The translations under genes were made by a program, and so were the position numbers. The notes below the pieces were generated by a model that did no database searches, was not told the origin of the DNA, and worked only from the letters and a program-made list of their open reading frames with translations. A stretch of DNA of 64,000 bases. Source: Uliginosibacterium gangwonense DSM 18521 (GTDB lineage Bacteria > Pseudomonadota > Gammaproteobacteria > Burkholderiales > Rhodocyclaceae). The stretch's first letter is position 1. Each line of letters opens with the position of its first letter. The DNA is taken from the NCBI RefSeq assembly GCF_000373965.1, contig NZ_KB892834.1, forward strand, positions 40,188-104,187. Reading direction: 5' to 3'. Positions 19,452-28,757 of this stretch are shown here, one piece after another.

Positions 19452-20453
19452 ATGAGCACCTCGGCACGCCAGACTTTTTTGATTCTCGCCTCATCGGTGT
19501 GCATCAGCACGCTTTTGTGGCTGGATTCGCTGGATGGGTATCTGAACGCCCGCTACCACGTCCAGCTCACAGACTATCTGCCAGATTCGCTCTTCACGCC
19601 TTCGCGCACCCTGGCCAGTGTGTTCCGCACGGACGATGAGGAGGAAAGCACCGCCGCCGCAGAGCAAACCAACACCCCGCCTGACACAGCGGCCAGCGCA
19701 GCACCCGGCAGCCAATCCGAGCCGCTTGAGCAACCCGCCCTCCTGGCAGCCCAAGCACGCAAACACAGCCTGGGGGTGGCACAATCCGCCTCGCCAGCCT
19801 CGGGCGCACAATCAGGCCCGGTCTCAACAGGCCAGCCACGCATCCTGTTTGCGGGAGACTCCATGATGCAGGGACTGGCCCCCTTCGTGATTGCGGGCCT
19901 GCGCAAGACTTATCCCAACGCCTATTTCAGCGATCAGAGCAAGCAAAGCACGGGGCTGACGGTCAAGCGCTATTTCGACTGGCCGACCAGGATCAAGGAA
20001 GAAGTCCTGAAGCAGAAGTTCCAGGCCGTAGTCATTTTCCTTGGCCCCAACGACCCGTGGGACATCTATGAAGATGGCGTACGCTACACTTTCCCCAGCG
20101 AAAAATGGGTGGAAAAGTACCGCAGCCGGGTGCGCGAAGTGCTCGCCTTCTGCAAGGAACGCAATGTCGATGTCATCTGGGTAGGGCTACCCAATATGCG
20201 CGACGGTCGCGTCAAGCAAGGAGCGATTGTGGAAAACAAGGTCTTTCAGGAAGAAGCCTTGCAATATGGTTTTGACTACTTCCCGACCGAGCATCTGGTG
20301 GGAAGCCTGGATATGCCGTTCCAAAAGCAGATCGACGACCCGGTCAAGGGCAAGGTTGTGGTGCGGGCGGACGATGGCATTCACTTTACCCCGACGGGGC
20401 TGCGCCTGATCAGCTCCCCCTTGGTAGAACTCATGAAAGCGCGGTGGCAGTAA
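19452..20453 (+). CDS. DUF459-type SGNH hydrolase, first of three
   Basis: A 333-residue protein with one N-terminal membrane anchor (FLILASSVCISTLLWL) and a low-complexity Ala/Pro/Gln linker to about residue 125. The SGNH domain has block I FAGDSMMQG (Ser137), block III FLGPNDPWD, and block V DDGIHFT (Asp308, His311), so the catalytic triad is complete. DUF459 proteins often accompany MBOAT acyltransferases as the periplasmic acetyltransferase or deacetylase. Start ATG 19452 is 1 bp after the MBOAT stop, so the two are translationally coupled. Confidence 0.88.
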   Translation: MSTSARQTFLILASSVCISTLLWLDSLDGYLNARYHVQLTDYLPDSLFTPSRTLASVFRTDDEEESTAAAEQTNTPPDTAASAAPGSQSEPLEQPALLAAQARKHSLGVAQSASPASGAQSGPVSTGQPRILFAGDSMMQGLAPFVIAGLRKTYPNAYFSDQSKQSTGLTVKRYFDWPTRIKEEVLKQKFQAVVIFLGPNDPWDIYEDGVRYTFPSEKWVEKYRSRVREVLAFCKERNVDVIWVGLPNMRDGRVKQGAIVENKVFQEEALQYGFDYFPTEHLVGSLDMPFQKQIDDPVKGKVVVRADDGIHFTPTGLRLISSPLVELMKARWQ

Positions 20454-21827
20454 ATGAAGATGATTCCAATGCTCGTCCTGATGATGGGCACATGCTGGGC
20501 CATGCCAGGGCAGGCGCAGGAGCTGTTTTTCAACACCTCTGGCCTGATCAGCGACCTGCAATGCCCGGCCCGCAAGACCCCTCCCCGGCATGCCACGCAG
20601 GTAGCCCCCAGCGACGAGGTGATGGAACCCCCGAGCCAGGATGAACTGGAGGATCTGCCAGCCCCCGAAGCGGATGACACACAGAAGCGCAGCTTGCAGG
20701 TACTGGGGGCGCCCAAGGCAGACCACCCCCTCTCGATTGGTTTTTGGGGAGACAGCCACCTTGCCGCCCACTTTTTTGGTGATGAGCTGATCCGCATTTC
20801 CGGCTTGCCGCGCGAGAAGGTACTCCCCACCCTCATCCCGGCAACCATGGGCCGGGCGGGGGTGCGACTGCCGATTCGCAAATACTGCCAGAGCGCAGGC
20901 TGGAACTATAAATACGCCTATCTGGCCAAGGAAAACCGGGCGGCTTTCTCGCAGACCCTGGCGCAAGCACAGAGCAATACCCCAAACAGTTTCCTCTGGG
21001 TGGATTTCCGCATCGGCGCCCAATCTGCCGCAATGAACCAACTGGACGTGCTGTTCTCGCCCAGCGATATGCGCACCGTGGTGGGCATCAGTGTGGATGA
21101 CGCGGCGGAGCAGGTAGTGGAACTGGATCAGAACGGCAACGGCCTTTTGCAGATCCATGCCGACAAGCCCCTATCGCAACTCAAACTCCGATTGGTGGAA
21201 GGCGAGCTGCACCTGGAGGGGTTTGCCCCACGCTACCTGGGAAACCCAGCCTTGCGGATGGATACCTTTGCCATCCCCGGTGCCATGGCACGCGGCTGGG
21301 CGATGACCGATAGCGGCTATGTCAAGAATCGGCTCAATGGCTTCCAATACGACTTGGTGGTACTGGAATACGGCACCAACGAGGGCAATGGCAAGCCTTT
21401 TTCTGCCTCCAATTATGAAGCAGATCTGCGTGCCACGCTGGGTAATATGCGCCGGACATTTCCTGATGCGCAATGCATCCTGATGGGGCCCACCGATCGC
21501 GGCGTGCTGGTCAAGCATCCCCGTGTCAAAAAGAAGAAGGGGAAAACAGTTCGCCCGCCCGCGCAAGACCTGCTGCGCTATGCGCGCATCCATCAAACCA
21601 TCGGTACTATCCAGCAAAACGTGGGGCGTGAGTTCAAATGCTCATTCTGGAGCTGGCAGGAAGCCATGGGTGGGCCGGGCGCGACCTATCGCTGGTTCTA
21701 CCACAGCCCCAAGCTGATGGCGGGCGACCTGATCCATCTGACCATCCCTGGCTATCAGCTCAGTGCACGCAAGTTCTCGGACAGCACGGGCTTCCAGAGC
21801 TGGGGTTTTGGCAGCTCACGCCCATGA
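20454..21827 (+). CDS. Secreted SGNH hydrolase, second of three
   Basis: A 457-residue exported protein with a signal peptide (MKMIPMLVLMMGTCWAMPGQAQ). Block I is GFWGDSHLAAHFFG (Ser101), an EYGTNEG block corresponds to the GxND region, and DLIHLT near the C-terminus supplies Asp425 and His428. Between them sits a beta-rich insert (about 170-300), perhaps a carbohydrate-binding jelly roll as in PatB/Ape1-like enzymes. ATG 20454 directly follows the stop of the preceding gene with no gap. Confidence 0.82.
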   Translation: MKMIPMLVLMMGTCWAMPGQAQELFFNTSGLISDLQCPARKTPPRHATQVAPSDEVMEPPSQDELEDLPAPEADDTQKRSLQVLGAPKADHPLSIGFWGDSHLAAHFFGDELIRISGLPREKVLPTLIPATMGRAGVRLPIRKYCQSAGWNYKYAYLAKENRAAFSQTLAQAQSNTPNSFLWVDFRIGAQSAAMNQLDVLFSPSDMRTVVGISVDDAAEQVVELDQNGNGLLQIHADKPLSQLKLRLVEGELHLEGFAPRYLGNPALRMDTFAIPGAMARGWAMTDSGYVKNRLNGFQYDLVVLEYGTNEGNGKPFSASNYEADLRATLGNMRRTFPDAQCILMGPTDRGVLVKHPRVKKKKGKTVRPPAQDLLRYARIHQTIGTIQQNVGREFKCSFWSWQEAMGGPGATYRWFYHSPKLMAGDLIHLTIPGYQLSARKFSDSTGFQSWGFGSSRP

Positions 21828-21840
21828 TAACGTCCTGCCC

Positions 21841-23043
21841 ATGACAAGATTTTCCGCCCTCTCTCTGCGTTGGCTGTTGGCATGCTGTCTGGCAGGCAGT
21901 ATGTGTTCGGCATCGTCCGTACAGCAGATCCCGATTGAGGGCACGCGTGACTTGCGCTGGCTGCGCTTTGAACTGCATTTGAAGGAATACCAGTCCGGGC
22001 AGGCCAGACAGCCGCTGAATATCTTGCAGATCGGGGATTCGCACACCGCAGGCAACATCCTTCCCCGGCGCTTGCGCCAGCACCTGCTGGGCCGTCAGGG
22101 CGACGGTGGAATCGGCCTGCTGCCACCGGGCATGGTCAAAGATCACCCGGCCATGACTGCGCGCCTTGCCCCCAGCCCCCGCTGGGTGACCATACGCGAC
22201 CGCAGCGGCGCCCGCGCCAGCACTGCTGGCAGCGCGCACACGCTGGGGCTGGGCGGCTTCGTCAGCTATGGCACCACACCTTACCAGAGCATTGGTTATG
22301 ATCTGGCTGGCAAGCCCGGCCCGTCACGCCTCTACGTGTATGCCAGCAGCAATTCACGGGCGGAAAAGAATTTCAAACTCTATCAGGGCACCACAGAACT
22401 GAGCCCGCGCAGCAGCCCGGACAGCCCCGGACGCAGCACCTTCGATCTGCCCGCCGGCACCACCCACCTGACATTGCTCAGCCCAGGCAGCAACAGCGAT
22501 TTCCAGTTGCTCGGGGTAAGCCTGGTTCCACTGTCGGCCCAGATGAGCTTCAGCAGCATCGGTGTAAATGGGGCGACATTTGAAATCCTACGCGAATGGG
22601 ATAGCGATATCACACGCATGGAACTCAAGGATCTGGCCCCCGCGCTGATCATTCTGGCCTTTGGCACCAACGACGTGGTCAATGACCGCTTTACGGCCCA
22701 ACGTTTTGGGGAAACGCTTCGCAACACCGAAGACTGGCTGCATCGCAACGCGCCGGATGCCGCCGTGCTGCTCATGATGCCGCCTCGCGCCCCCGGCTTT
22801 GGCACGCAAGCCCGCCAGAATCTGGATAGCGCCCATGCTGTGATGCGTCAGGCAGCGGCAAGCTACCACTGGCGGGTGTGGGATTGGTCGCAACTGGGGC
22901 GGGATGGTTGCACCGCTCCATGCACAGGAAATAACCTTTCCGCCTTATTCCAGAGAGATGGCATCCATCTTTCTGCCAGGGGCTACGAAAGCACCGCCGA
23001 CCTGCTATTCAACGCCATCGTGCAGAGTAGCGGCCAACAATAA
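21841..23043 (+). CDS. Secreted SGNH hydrolase, third of three
   Basis: A 400-residue exported protein; ATG 21841 gives a signal peptide (LSLRWLLACCLAGSMCSAS). Block I is LQIGDSHTAGN (Ser67), block III LAFGTNDVV, and block V RDGIHLSARGY (Asp373, His376). A beta-rich segment (about 130-240) separates blocks I and III, as in the preceding gene, so the two are likely paralogues. It begins 13 bp after the second SGNH gene and ends the cluster facing rarD. Confidence 0.84.
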   Translation: MTRFSALSLRWLLACCLAGSMCSASSVQQIPIEGTRDLRWLRFELHLKEYQSGQARQPLNILQIGDSHTAGNILPRRLRQHLLGRQGDGGIGLLPPGMVKDHPAMTARLAPSPRWVTIRDRSGARASTAGSAHTLGLGGFVSYGTTPYQSIGYDLAGKPGPSRLYVYASSNSRAEKNFKLYQGTTELSPRSSPDSPGRSTFDLPAGTTHLTLLSPGSNSDFQLLGVSLVPLSAQMSFSSIGVNGATFEILREWDSDITRMELKDLAPALIILAFGTNDVVNDRFTAQRFGETLRNTEDWLHRNAPDAAVLLMMPPRAPGFGTQARQNLDSAHAVMRQAAASYHWRVWDWSQLGRDGCTAPCTGNNLSALFQRDGIHLSARGYESTADLLFNAIVQSSGQQ

Positions 23044-23047
23044 CGAC

Positions 23048-23962
23048 TCAAGCCGCCTGTTGGGAGGCGGCCGCACCGGCAGACGCGCGCGCATGGAACC
23101 AAGCTTCCAGCGAGAACACTACCAGCGCAAGCCAGATGCAGACAAAACCCACCAGCGAGACGTGGTCAAACGCCTCGTGGTACACAAATACCGCCAGCAT
23201 GAATTGCAGGCTCGGGCCGATGTATTGGGCAAAGCCAAGCGTCGTCAGACTCAACCTGCGCGCACCGTAGGCAAAAAACAGAAAGGGCACCGCCGTGACT
23301 ACCCCGGTGCCGATCAATGCAAACATGGTAGTGGAATCGGCGCCAAAGTGCCCCATACGGTGCCAGCTCAGCCACGCCAACCAAGCCGCCGCAAAGGGAG
23401 CACCCATCAGGGTTTCAACAAACAGGCCATCAAGCGCGCCTACTGGCGCACGCTTGCGCAGCAGACCATAGAGCGCAAAAGTCACTGCCAGACTCAAGGG
23501 AATCCAGGGCAGCGTACCCAGATTCCATACCCGCCACAGCACCCCGCCGGTAGCCAACAATACCGCCACGAATTGCGCTGGGCGCAGACGCTCGCCCAAA
23601 AACACGCTGCCCAGCAGCACATTGATGAGTGGGGCGATGAAATAACCCAGGCTGGATTCGAGCACATGCCCATTGAGTATGGCCCAGACAAACAGCAGCC
23701 AATTGATCGCCGTCAGCGCTGTGGTGGTCGCCAGAATCGCGGCCAGACGCGGCTCCCGCAATAGGCGCCGCAGCACCCCAAAGCCCTGGCTGAAGGCCAG
23801 CATGGCCGCCAGCACAAGCAAGGCCCACCATACCCGGTGGGCTACTGTTTCGGCAGCAGGGATACCAACCAGCAATTTCCAGTAGGCCGGGGCCAAGCCC
23901 CAGATCGTAAATGCAGACAGTGCGGCAAGCAGGCCCTTGCGGCTGGCGGCGGCCTCACTCAT
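23048..23962 (-). CDS. rarD: EamA family transporter RarD
   Basis: A 304-residue, ten-helix EamA/DMT permease matching RarD (chloramphenicol-sensitive protein) with the opening GLLAALSAFTIWGLAPAYWKLL, the NWLLFVWAILNGHVLESSLGYFI block and C-terminal LGFAQYIGPSLQFMLAVFVY. The substrate is not established. It is convergent with the SGNH cluster (4-bp gap) and overlaps the following gene on the same strand by 4 bp, giving a rarD-last operon uppP-yqiA-rarD. Confidence 0.92.
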   Translation of the reverse strand: MSEAAASRKGLLAALSAFTIWGLAPAYWKLLVGIPAAETVAHRVWWALLVLAAMLAFSQGFGVLRRLLREPRLAAILATTTALTAINWLLFVWAILNGHVLESSLGYFIAPLINVLLGSVFLGERLRPAQFVAVLLATGGVLWRVWNLGTLPWIPLSLAVTFALYGLLRKRAPVGALDGLFVETLMGAPFAAAWLAWLSWHRMGHFGADSTTMFALIGTGVVTAVPFLFFAYGARRLSLTTLGFAQYIGPSLQFMLAVFVYHEAFDHVSLVGFVCIWLALVVFSLEAWFHARASAGAAASQQAA

Positions 23963-24531
23963 GCTGCGAGTCCGGCGAAAGCGATCACGCCATCCAGATA
24001 ATCACTCCAGCGCGAAAAACCGTGGTTGCCGCCGGGCAGCACGGTCTGACGACAGCCCTTGTAACGCGCCACCGCCTGCCGGTAATCCAGCACCTCATCG
24101 CCCTCTTCGGCCAGCAGCCAGAAGTTGTCCGGCTGGCTCAGGCTTGGGGTATCCAGTACGGTAATCTGGGCGGCATGGGCCGCCGTGAAATTGAAGCGCT
24201 CTTCGCTGTAGATCATCTGGTATTCGCCCAGGAAAGATTCCCCCTTGAAACCTGCATGGGGCACAAAGGGGTTGATCAGCACGGTTTTCAAGCCGAAACG
24301 CTCGGCCAGATAAGTGGCGTAGAAGCCCCCCAGCGAACTGCCTACCAGTGTAGGCGGCGTATCGCAACGCTCAATCTGCACACGGACCTGGGCAATGGCA
24401 TCAAACGGAACCGGCGAGAGCTGCTCACACCACAGTTGGGAGGCCAATCCGGCCTGCGCCATGCGGGCAGCAAGCGCCTGCACCTTGGCAGACTGGGGGC
24501 CGGAACGAAAACCGTGTAGATAGATGATCAT
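23959..24531 (-). CDS. YqiA/YcfP family alpha/beta-hydrolase esterase
   Basis: A 190-residue small hydrolase starting at ATG 24531 ([16 protein letters not shown]). The nucleophile elbow is [17 protein letters not shown], the acid [12 protein letters not shown], and the His lies in [10 protein letters not shown]. These are the markers of the YqiA/YcfP family of short acyl esterases. It overlaps uppP and rarD by 4 bp each, so the three genes are translationally coupled. Confidence 0.88.
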   Translation of the reverse strand: MIIYLHGFRSGPQSAKVQALAARMAQAGLASQLWCEQLSPVPFDAIAQVRVQIERCDTPPTLVGSSLGGFYATYLAERFGLKTVLINPFVPHAGFKGESFLGEYQMIYSEERFNFTAAHAAQITVLDTPSLSQPDNFWLLAEEGDEVLDYRQAVARYKGCRQTVLPGGNHGFSRWSDYLDGVIAFAGLAA

Positions 24532-25352
24532 GCATTCACCCACTGGACCCAGCCCATCTGCCATGTGAGCAGAACGAGCAGGCCAAAAGCAATGCGATAC
24601 CAGGCAAAAACCTTGAAACTGTGCGTGGACACAAAGCGGATCAGCCAACGCACCACGAAAAATGCCGAGATGAATGAAGCCAGCATACCCACCGTCCACA
24701 TCCCGATATCATCGGCAGAGAGCAGCGCACGCTCCTTATACAGCTCATACAAGGATGCGATGCCCAGGGTGGGAATCGCCAGGAAGAAGGTGAACTCGGT
24801 CGCCACCTTGCGCGACAGGCCAAACAGCATGGAGCCGATAATCGTGGAGCCGCTGCGCGAAGTGCCCGGAATCAGGGCAAAGCACTGTGCGATGCCCACC
24901 TTGAGCGCATCCAGCGCACTCATGCTGTCGACCGAAATGACACGCTCATGATGATTCTTGCGTTCCACCCACAGGATGATCAGCCCACCCAGAATAAAAG
25001 TGGTCGCCACCACCGGGGCATTGAACAGATGCGCCTTGAGCCATTTGCCAAAGATCAGCCCCAATGCGGCCAGGGGCACAAAGGCAATCGCCACATTGAT
25101 GAGCAGGCGCAGCGAAGCGGCTTCACGCGTCGCGCTCACCACGGCATGAGTCAGGCGTTGCCGGTACTCCCACGCCACGGCCAGGATAGCCGCAGACTGG
25201 ATCACGATTTCAAACAACTTGCCGCGATCATCGTTGAAGTTCAGCAAAGCCCCCGCCAGGATCAGGTGGCCCGTTGAGGAAATGGGCAGGAATTCGGTCA
25301 GCCCCTCGACAACACCGAGGATGGCCGCTTTGAGCAACAGGAGGAGATCCAT
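24528..25352 (-). CDS. uppP: Undecaprenyl-diphosphate phosphatase UppP (BacA)
   Basis: A 274-residue, eight-helix membrane phosphatase. Catalytic motifs are [14 protein letters not shown] (near residue 17) and the second repeat [12 protein letters not shown] (near 173). It recycles the lipid carrier undecaprenol used for peptidoglycan and LPS. ATG 25352 after a GGAGGA-type box is chosen over the longer frame. It heads the uppP-yqiA-rarD operon. Confidence 0.96.
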   Translation of the reverse strand: MDLLLLLKAAILGVVEGLTEFLPISSTGHLILAGALLNFNDDRGKLFEIVIQSAAILAVAWEYRQRLTHAVVSATREAASLRLLINVAIAFVPLAALGLIFGKWLKAHLFNAPVVATTFILGGLIILWVERKNHHERVISVDSMSALDALKVGIAQCFALIPGTSRSGSTIIGSMLFGLSRKVATEFTFFLAIPTLGIASLYELYKERALLSADDIGMWTVGMLASFISAFFVVRWLIRFVSTHSFKVFAWYRIAFGLLVLLTWQMGWVQWVNA

Positions 25353-25439
25353 GAAGATTTGGCAGGGATGGGGAGACACTGATTATACGATCTTGCCCCC
25401 AGGCTGCGGAAATTGGAACCACTGACCTTAAGTTCCTGG

Positions 25440-25694
25440 TCAGGGTCGGGTGAGTTGCTCCATGTGCGCCAACCACGCCATGGCTTGCTCGCGCGAGCCG
25501 CCACACATCTCTTGCGAGGCTTGCAGGCCGCCACAAACCGCAGGTCGTTCGGGCTGGCCGAAAATCTTGCAGCGGTCAGCCTCATCAAGCTGCACACAGC
25601 GCACCCCTGCCGGTTTGCCCTGGGGCATGCCGGGAATGGGGCTGGAGATCGAAGGGGCGATACAACATGCGGCGCAGTAGGGGCGGCAATCCAT
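25440..25694 (-). CDS. YkgJ family cysteine cluster protein
   Basis: An 84-residue protein with the CxxYC-like opening [10 protein letters not shown] and further cysteines in VRCVQL, DRCKIF, AVCGG and EMCGG, typical of short YkgJ/UPF0153 proteins that are thought to bind a metal or Fe-S cluster. Function is unknown. It is read on the minus strand, divergent from the hemerythrin operon, with the FNR-type box between them. Confidence 0.8.
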   Translation of the reverse strand: MDCRPYCAACCIAPSISSPIPGMPQGKPAGVRCVQLDEADRCKIFGQPERPAVCGGLQASQEMCGGSREQAMAWLAHMEQLTRP

Positions 25695-25741
25695 GCTGTC
25701 ACTTTATCATCCTCGTGCAGATTGCGCTGCGCCAGCGCTGC

Positions 25742-25755
25742 TTGACGCGAGTCAA
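25742..25755 (+). promoter_or_regulatory. FNR/DNR-type palindrome upstream of the hemerythrin operon
   Basis: TTGACGCGAGTCAA is a perfect inverted repeat (TTGAC-N4-GTCAA) of the CRP/FNR superfamily pattern and differs from the FNR consensus TTGAT-N4-ATCAA by a symmetric pair of changes. NO-responsive regulators of the DNR/NNR type use the same core. It lies 61 bp before the hemerythrin start. Confidence 0.62.
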
Positions 25756-25815
25756 TTACAGCAGTGGGGATAAATTTCCATACTGGCGCCATCTCCCTCC
25801 CCCTGAAAGCCCAAC

Positions 25816-26268
25816 ATGAGTCACCCGACTTTTGACCAGTACCTGATGGCCGACCACCGTGCCTGCGACGAACACCTCGGTGCCCTGCGTCGCCATGCCA
25901 ATGCGGGTGACTGGGGTGCTGCGCAACAGGCCTTTGCCACGCTCCAGCACGACCTGCTGGCGCACTTTGCGGCCGAAGAAGAGATCCTCTTCCCCGCATT
26001 TGAAACCCGCACGGGCATGCGCAATGGCCCCACCCGGGTGATGCGCATGGAGCATGAAGAGGTGCGCTTCCTGCTCGAAGACCTCACTGAAGCCTTAAGT
26101 ACCCAGGACGCGGAGGCCATTCGTGGCCACGGCGAAGCATTGCTGATCCTACTGCAACAGCACAACATGAAGGAGGAGAACATCCTCTACCCTGCCTCAC
26201 GCGATGCAGTAGGGGGCGATCTGGCCAGCCTCAGTGAGCAGATCATCCAGCGCCGGGAGGCGGCATGA
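25816..26268 (+). CDS. Hemerythrin-like domain protein
   Basis: A 150-residue four-helix hemerythrin. Metal-ligand histidines are visible in LMADHRACDEHL, HDLLAHFAAEEEILFP, MRMEHEEVRFLL and LQQHNMKEENILYP, matching the HxxxE/HxxxxE/H/HxxxE spacing of DUF-type hemerythrins. Such proteins bind O2 or NO at a di-iron site and are common in NO detoxification clusters (YtfE/DnrN relatives). Its stop overlaps the DUF2249 start by 4 bp. Confidence 0.9.
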   Translation: MSHPTFDQYLMADHRACDEHLGALRRHANAGDWGAAQQAFATLQHDLLAHFAAEEEILFPAFETRTGMRNGPTRVMRMEHEEVRFLLEDLTEALSTQDAEAIRGHGEALLILLQQHNMKEENILYPASRDAVGGDLASLSEQIIQRREAA

Positions 26269-26489
26269 TCCATCTGGATATGCGCGGCCTGCCACCTTGT
26301 GAGCCATTCGAGCGCATTCTGGCCGCAGTCGATGCGCTCCCTCCTGCGGAAACGCTGGAGGTGCTCATCCACCGCGAACCCTTTCCGCTGTATGCATGGC
26401 TGGCCGAACATGGTTTTGCGCATCACACGCAGGCTGAAGAGAGCGGCGTTTTCCGCATCCACATCCATCCTGCACCCCCTGCGGCATAG
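26265..26489 (+). CDS. DUF2249 domain protein
   Basis: A 74-residue protein with the TusA-like DUF2249 fold markers LDMRGLPPCEPFERIL and EVLIHREPFPLYAWLAEHGF. DUF2249 genes are typically next to hemerythrin-like and NO-related genes, as here. The biochemical role is unknown. ATG 26265 overlaps the preceding stop, so translation is coupled. Confidence 0.85.
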   Translation: MIHLDMRGLPPCEPFERILAAVDALPPAETLEVLIHREPFPLYAWLAEHGFAHHTQAEESGVFRIHIHPAPPAA

Positions 26490-26501
26490 CCGCCTATCCC
26501 T

Positions 26502-27782
26502 ATGCAAATGGTTTCAACAGAGGCTTCGCCCGCGCCAGAATTGTCGTTTGCCTACATGCTCGCAGGCGTGTGCGGCATGCTGGGCGCAGCGGCCATGCTG
26601 GTCTGGCAGCCGGAAGCCCTGCTCACACGCTGGCACCCCGCAGCACTCGCCGCCGTGCATATCTTTGCGCTGGGTGGGTTGATGCCGGTGATGCTTGGGG
26701 CATTGCTCCAGTTCGTGCCGGTTGCCTGCGGGCTGAGTCTCCCCCGCTGGGGTTGGGGGGATCAGCTCTTGCTGGCGGCCCTAATGCTGGGTGTGGCAAC
26801 CCTGGCAGAGGCCTTCCTGAGTGGCAGCACAACATGGTTTCTGCTTGCAGGCAGCCTGCTCTTGACTTGCCTGGGATTGGCCGGATTGCGTCTGGCATAT
26901 GCTTTGTGGCAACAGCCCACCAAGGCGGAACTGGTGGCATCCATGCGCCGCAGTACCTGGGCCCTGGGTATGACCCTGACGCTGGCTTGCGTGCTGCTAG
27001 GTATTCTGACGCAAGGCTGGGACTTGCCCCTCGTTGTGCTGGTGGATTGGCATGCGCAGTGGGGCATGGCAGGCTGGGTCGGCGGGCTGGTCGCCAGCGT
27101 GGCAGGCGTCGTGGTGCCCATGTTCCATGTTACCGATGCCTATCCACGCGGTTGGACCCGCGCCATGCAGATGGCATCATTGCTTCTGCTTGCGGTGGGC
27201 GTGGCGGCATGGTGGCAGATGGGTGACGTTGTAACGGGCATCCGGGTGCTGCTCTGCGCCACGCTGGCAGGCTTTGGGGTACTCACGGCATTACGGGTCA
27301 GGAAATCCCGGCGGGGCGAACACGATGCGTTTCACTGGGGCTGGCTGGGGCTGGCCGTGATCAGCCTGATTGCGGCGGGTTTGGCCCTGGCAGCCAGTCT
27401 GCTGGCCGACCCACGCTGGAGCGTGGCATTTGGCGTGATGATGCTGGCGGGGTTTGGCGGCGGGGCCATCAATGTGATGCTGTATCGCATCGTGCCCTTC
27501 CTGAGCTGGCTGCACTGGCAACGCCATAATGCGGCACGGGCAAGGCTGCCACTGCTGCATCAGATCATCCCGGAAAAGTGGCAAAGGGTTCAGTTGGCAG
27601 GTGATGCCTTGGGCATTGCCCTGCTCACTACTGCGAGTTTCGCCCCGGAACTGACCCGGCCCGCCGCCCTTTTGCTGATGGCAAGCAAGCTGATGCTGGC
27701 GGTGCTGCTAGCCCAGGCGGTGCGAAGCTATCGCAGCCGCCTGGCACTGCTCAAGACTTTACCCCCACGCGTGAGAACCTAG
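26502..27782 (+). CDS. Polytopic membrane protein, NnrS/heme-copper-like
   Basis: A 426-residue integral membrane protein with about 12 helices. Histidines in membrane segments, AALAAVHIFALGG, DWHAQWGMAGW and VVPMFHVTDAYP, recall heme ligands of cytochrome-oxidase subunit I-like or NnrS-like proteins. It is the third gene of the operon behind the FNR-type box and after hemerythrin and DUF2249, so a role in NO or low-oxygen physiology is inferred. I cannot place it in a named family with certainty. Confidence 0.72.
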   Translation: MQMVSTEASPAPELSFAYMLAGVCGMLGAAAMLVWQPEALLTRWHPAALAAVHIFALGGLMPVMLGALLQFVPVACGLSLPRWGWGDQLLLAALMLGVATLAEAFLSGSTTWFLLAGSLLLTCLGLAGLRLAYALWQQPTKAELVASMRRSTWALGMTLTLACVLLGILTQGWDLPLVVLVDWHAQWGMAGWVGGLVASVAGVVVPMFHVTDAYPRGWTRAMQMASLLLLAVGVAAWWQMGDVVTGIRVLLCATLAGFGVLTALRVRKSRRGEHDAFHWGWLGLAVISLIAAGLALAASLLADPRWSVAFGVMMLAGFGGGAINVMLYRIVPFLSWLHWQRHNAARARLPLLHQIIPEKWQRVQLAGDALGIALLTTASFAPELTRPAALLLMASKLMLAVLLAQAVRSYRSRLALLKTLPPRVRT

Positions 27783-27989
27783 TCATAATCTTACTGCGAG
27801 GCCGTGATCGGGGCTCATGCGCTGCTCGAAATCCTCATTTATACGAATAAACTCCGGTTTCTGCGCTGCTCTTCTCCACGGTGTGCTTTGCACAGCACAC
27901 CGGCTACGCCAGCACAGAGCGGTGCTCTGTGAAACCCTGGCTACGCCCCCGCTGACGGCCTCTCGCTACAGATTCTGAACAGGTTCTGA
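27783..27989 (-). repeat. Dispersed palindromic repeat, family A copy 2 (long form)
   Basis: The reverse complement of this 207-bp stretch matches the repeat at 6150-6290 over its core (GAAACCGGAGTTTATTCG, AAATGAGGATTTCGAGCAGC, GCATGAGCCCCGATCAC). It has an extra internal segment containing two nested hairpins, CACAGAGCACCGCTCTGTG and GGTGTGCTGTGCAAAGCACACC. It sits between two convergent genes. The mobility mechanism is unknown. Confidence 0.75.
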
Positions 27990-27998
27990 GGGCATGAT

Positions 27999-28535
27999 CT
28001 ACATGAACAGGAAGAAGCCGTTGGCGAAATAGACCAAGCCCAGCAGGCCAATCGGCAGCGCCAGTTGCCACATGACCTTGCGCTTGAACAAGCCGGCAAT
28101 TGAGCAGATCAGGATTGCCACCTGGAGGAAGATCACAGCGATCCCAAAAGGTTGCGAATGGCGCTGGGCATCGTTGCGGGTCTGCTCCAAAGCCTTGGCT
28201 GCGGTCTGGATTTCAGCCTTCTCCTTCTCGTAGCGGGCTACCCGATCCTTGTAATCCGCAATCGTTTTGGCATAGTGTTCGCGTACCTCGGCAGGCGCGT
28301 TGGCAGGCAACGCGGCCTGCTGAAGTTCCAGGGCTTCGCGCTGGATTTCGTACAGGTTGCCCTTGGTACTCTTGGCCTGGAAAAATGCCCATTGATCCGA
28401 AGCCTGCGCCTGGCTGATCACGCTACGCGTGGAATAACCACCGCCCTTGAAGGTCGCCAGCGTGGCGCACACTGCAAAAACAACCGTGGTCAAGGCCAGA
28501 TAATTGAGCCAGGGTTCTTTCTTCTCTTCTGCCAT
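27999..28535 (-). CDS. DUF4337 domain membrane protein
   Basis: A 178-residue protein with an N-terminal helix (YLALTTVVFAVCATLATF), a soluble heptad-rich middle with the family pattern VISQAQASDQWAFFQAKSTK, and two C-terminal helices. DUF4337 has no assigned function; the topology suggests a small inner-membrane protein with a periplasmic coiled-coil. No partner genes are evident. Confidence 0.83.
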   Translation of the reverse strand: MAEEKKEPWLNYLALTTVVFAVCATLATFKGGGYSTRSVISQAQASDQWAFFQAKSTKGNLYEIQREALELQQAALPANAPAEVREHYAKTIADYKDRVARYEKEKAEIQTAAKALEQTRNDAQRHSQPFGIAVIFLQVAILICSIAGLFKRKVMWQLALPIGLLGLVYFANGFFLFM

Positions 28536-28757
28536 AACGTTGGAGTTCCTTGAAAATACAGTCTATGAGGAGCAAGCCTAGCGGTTCAAACAGCGCCTGC
28601 TCTGCCAAGCGTAAGCGAAGAAAGGCCACATGGCAATGCCACCGATCCTTGCCTAAAGCCAGGGCTTAGAATTCTTTGTAGGGAGTTCGTCAGGCGCCTG
28701 ACAAGGTGTTCGATTATGATGGCTCTCCCCCTCCGCGATGGAACAAAGGAGCAGAAC

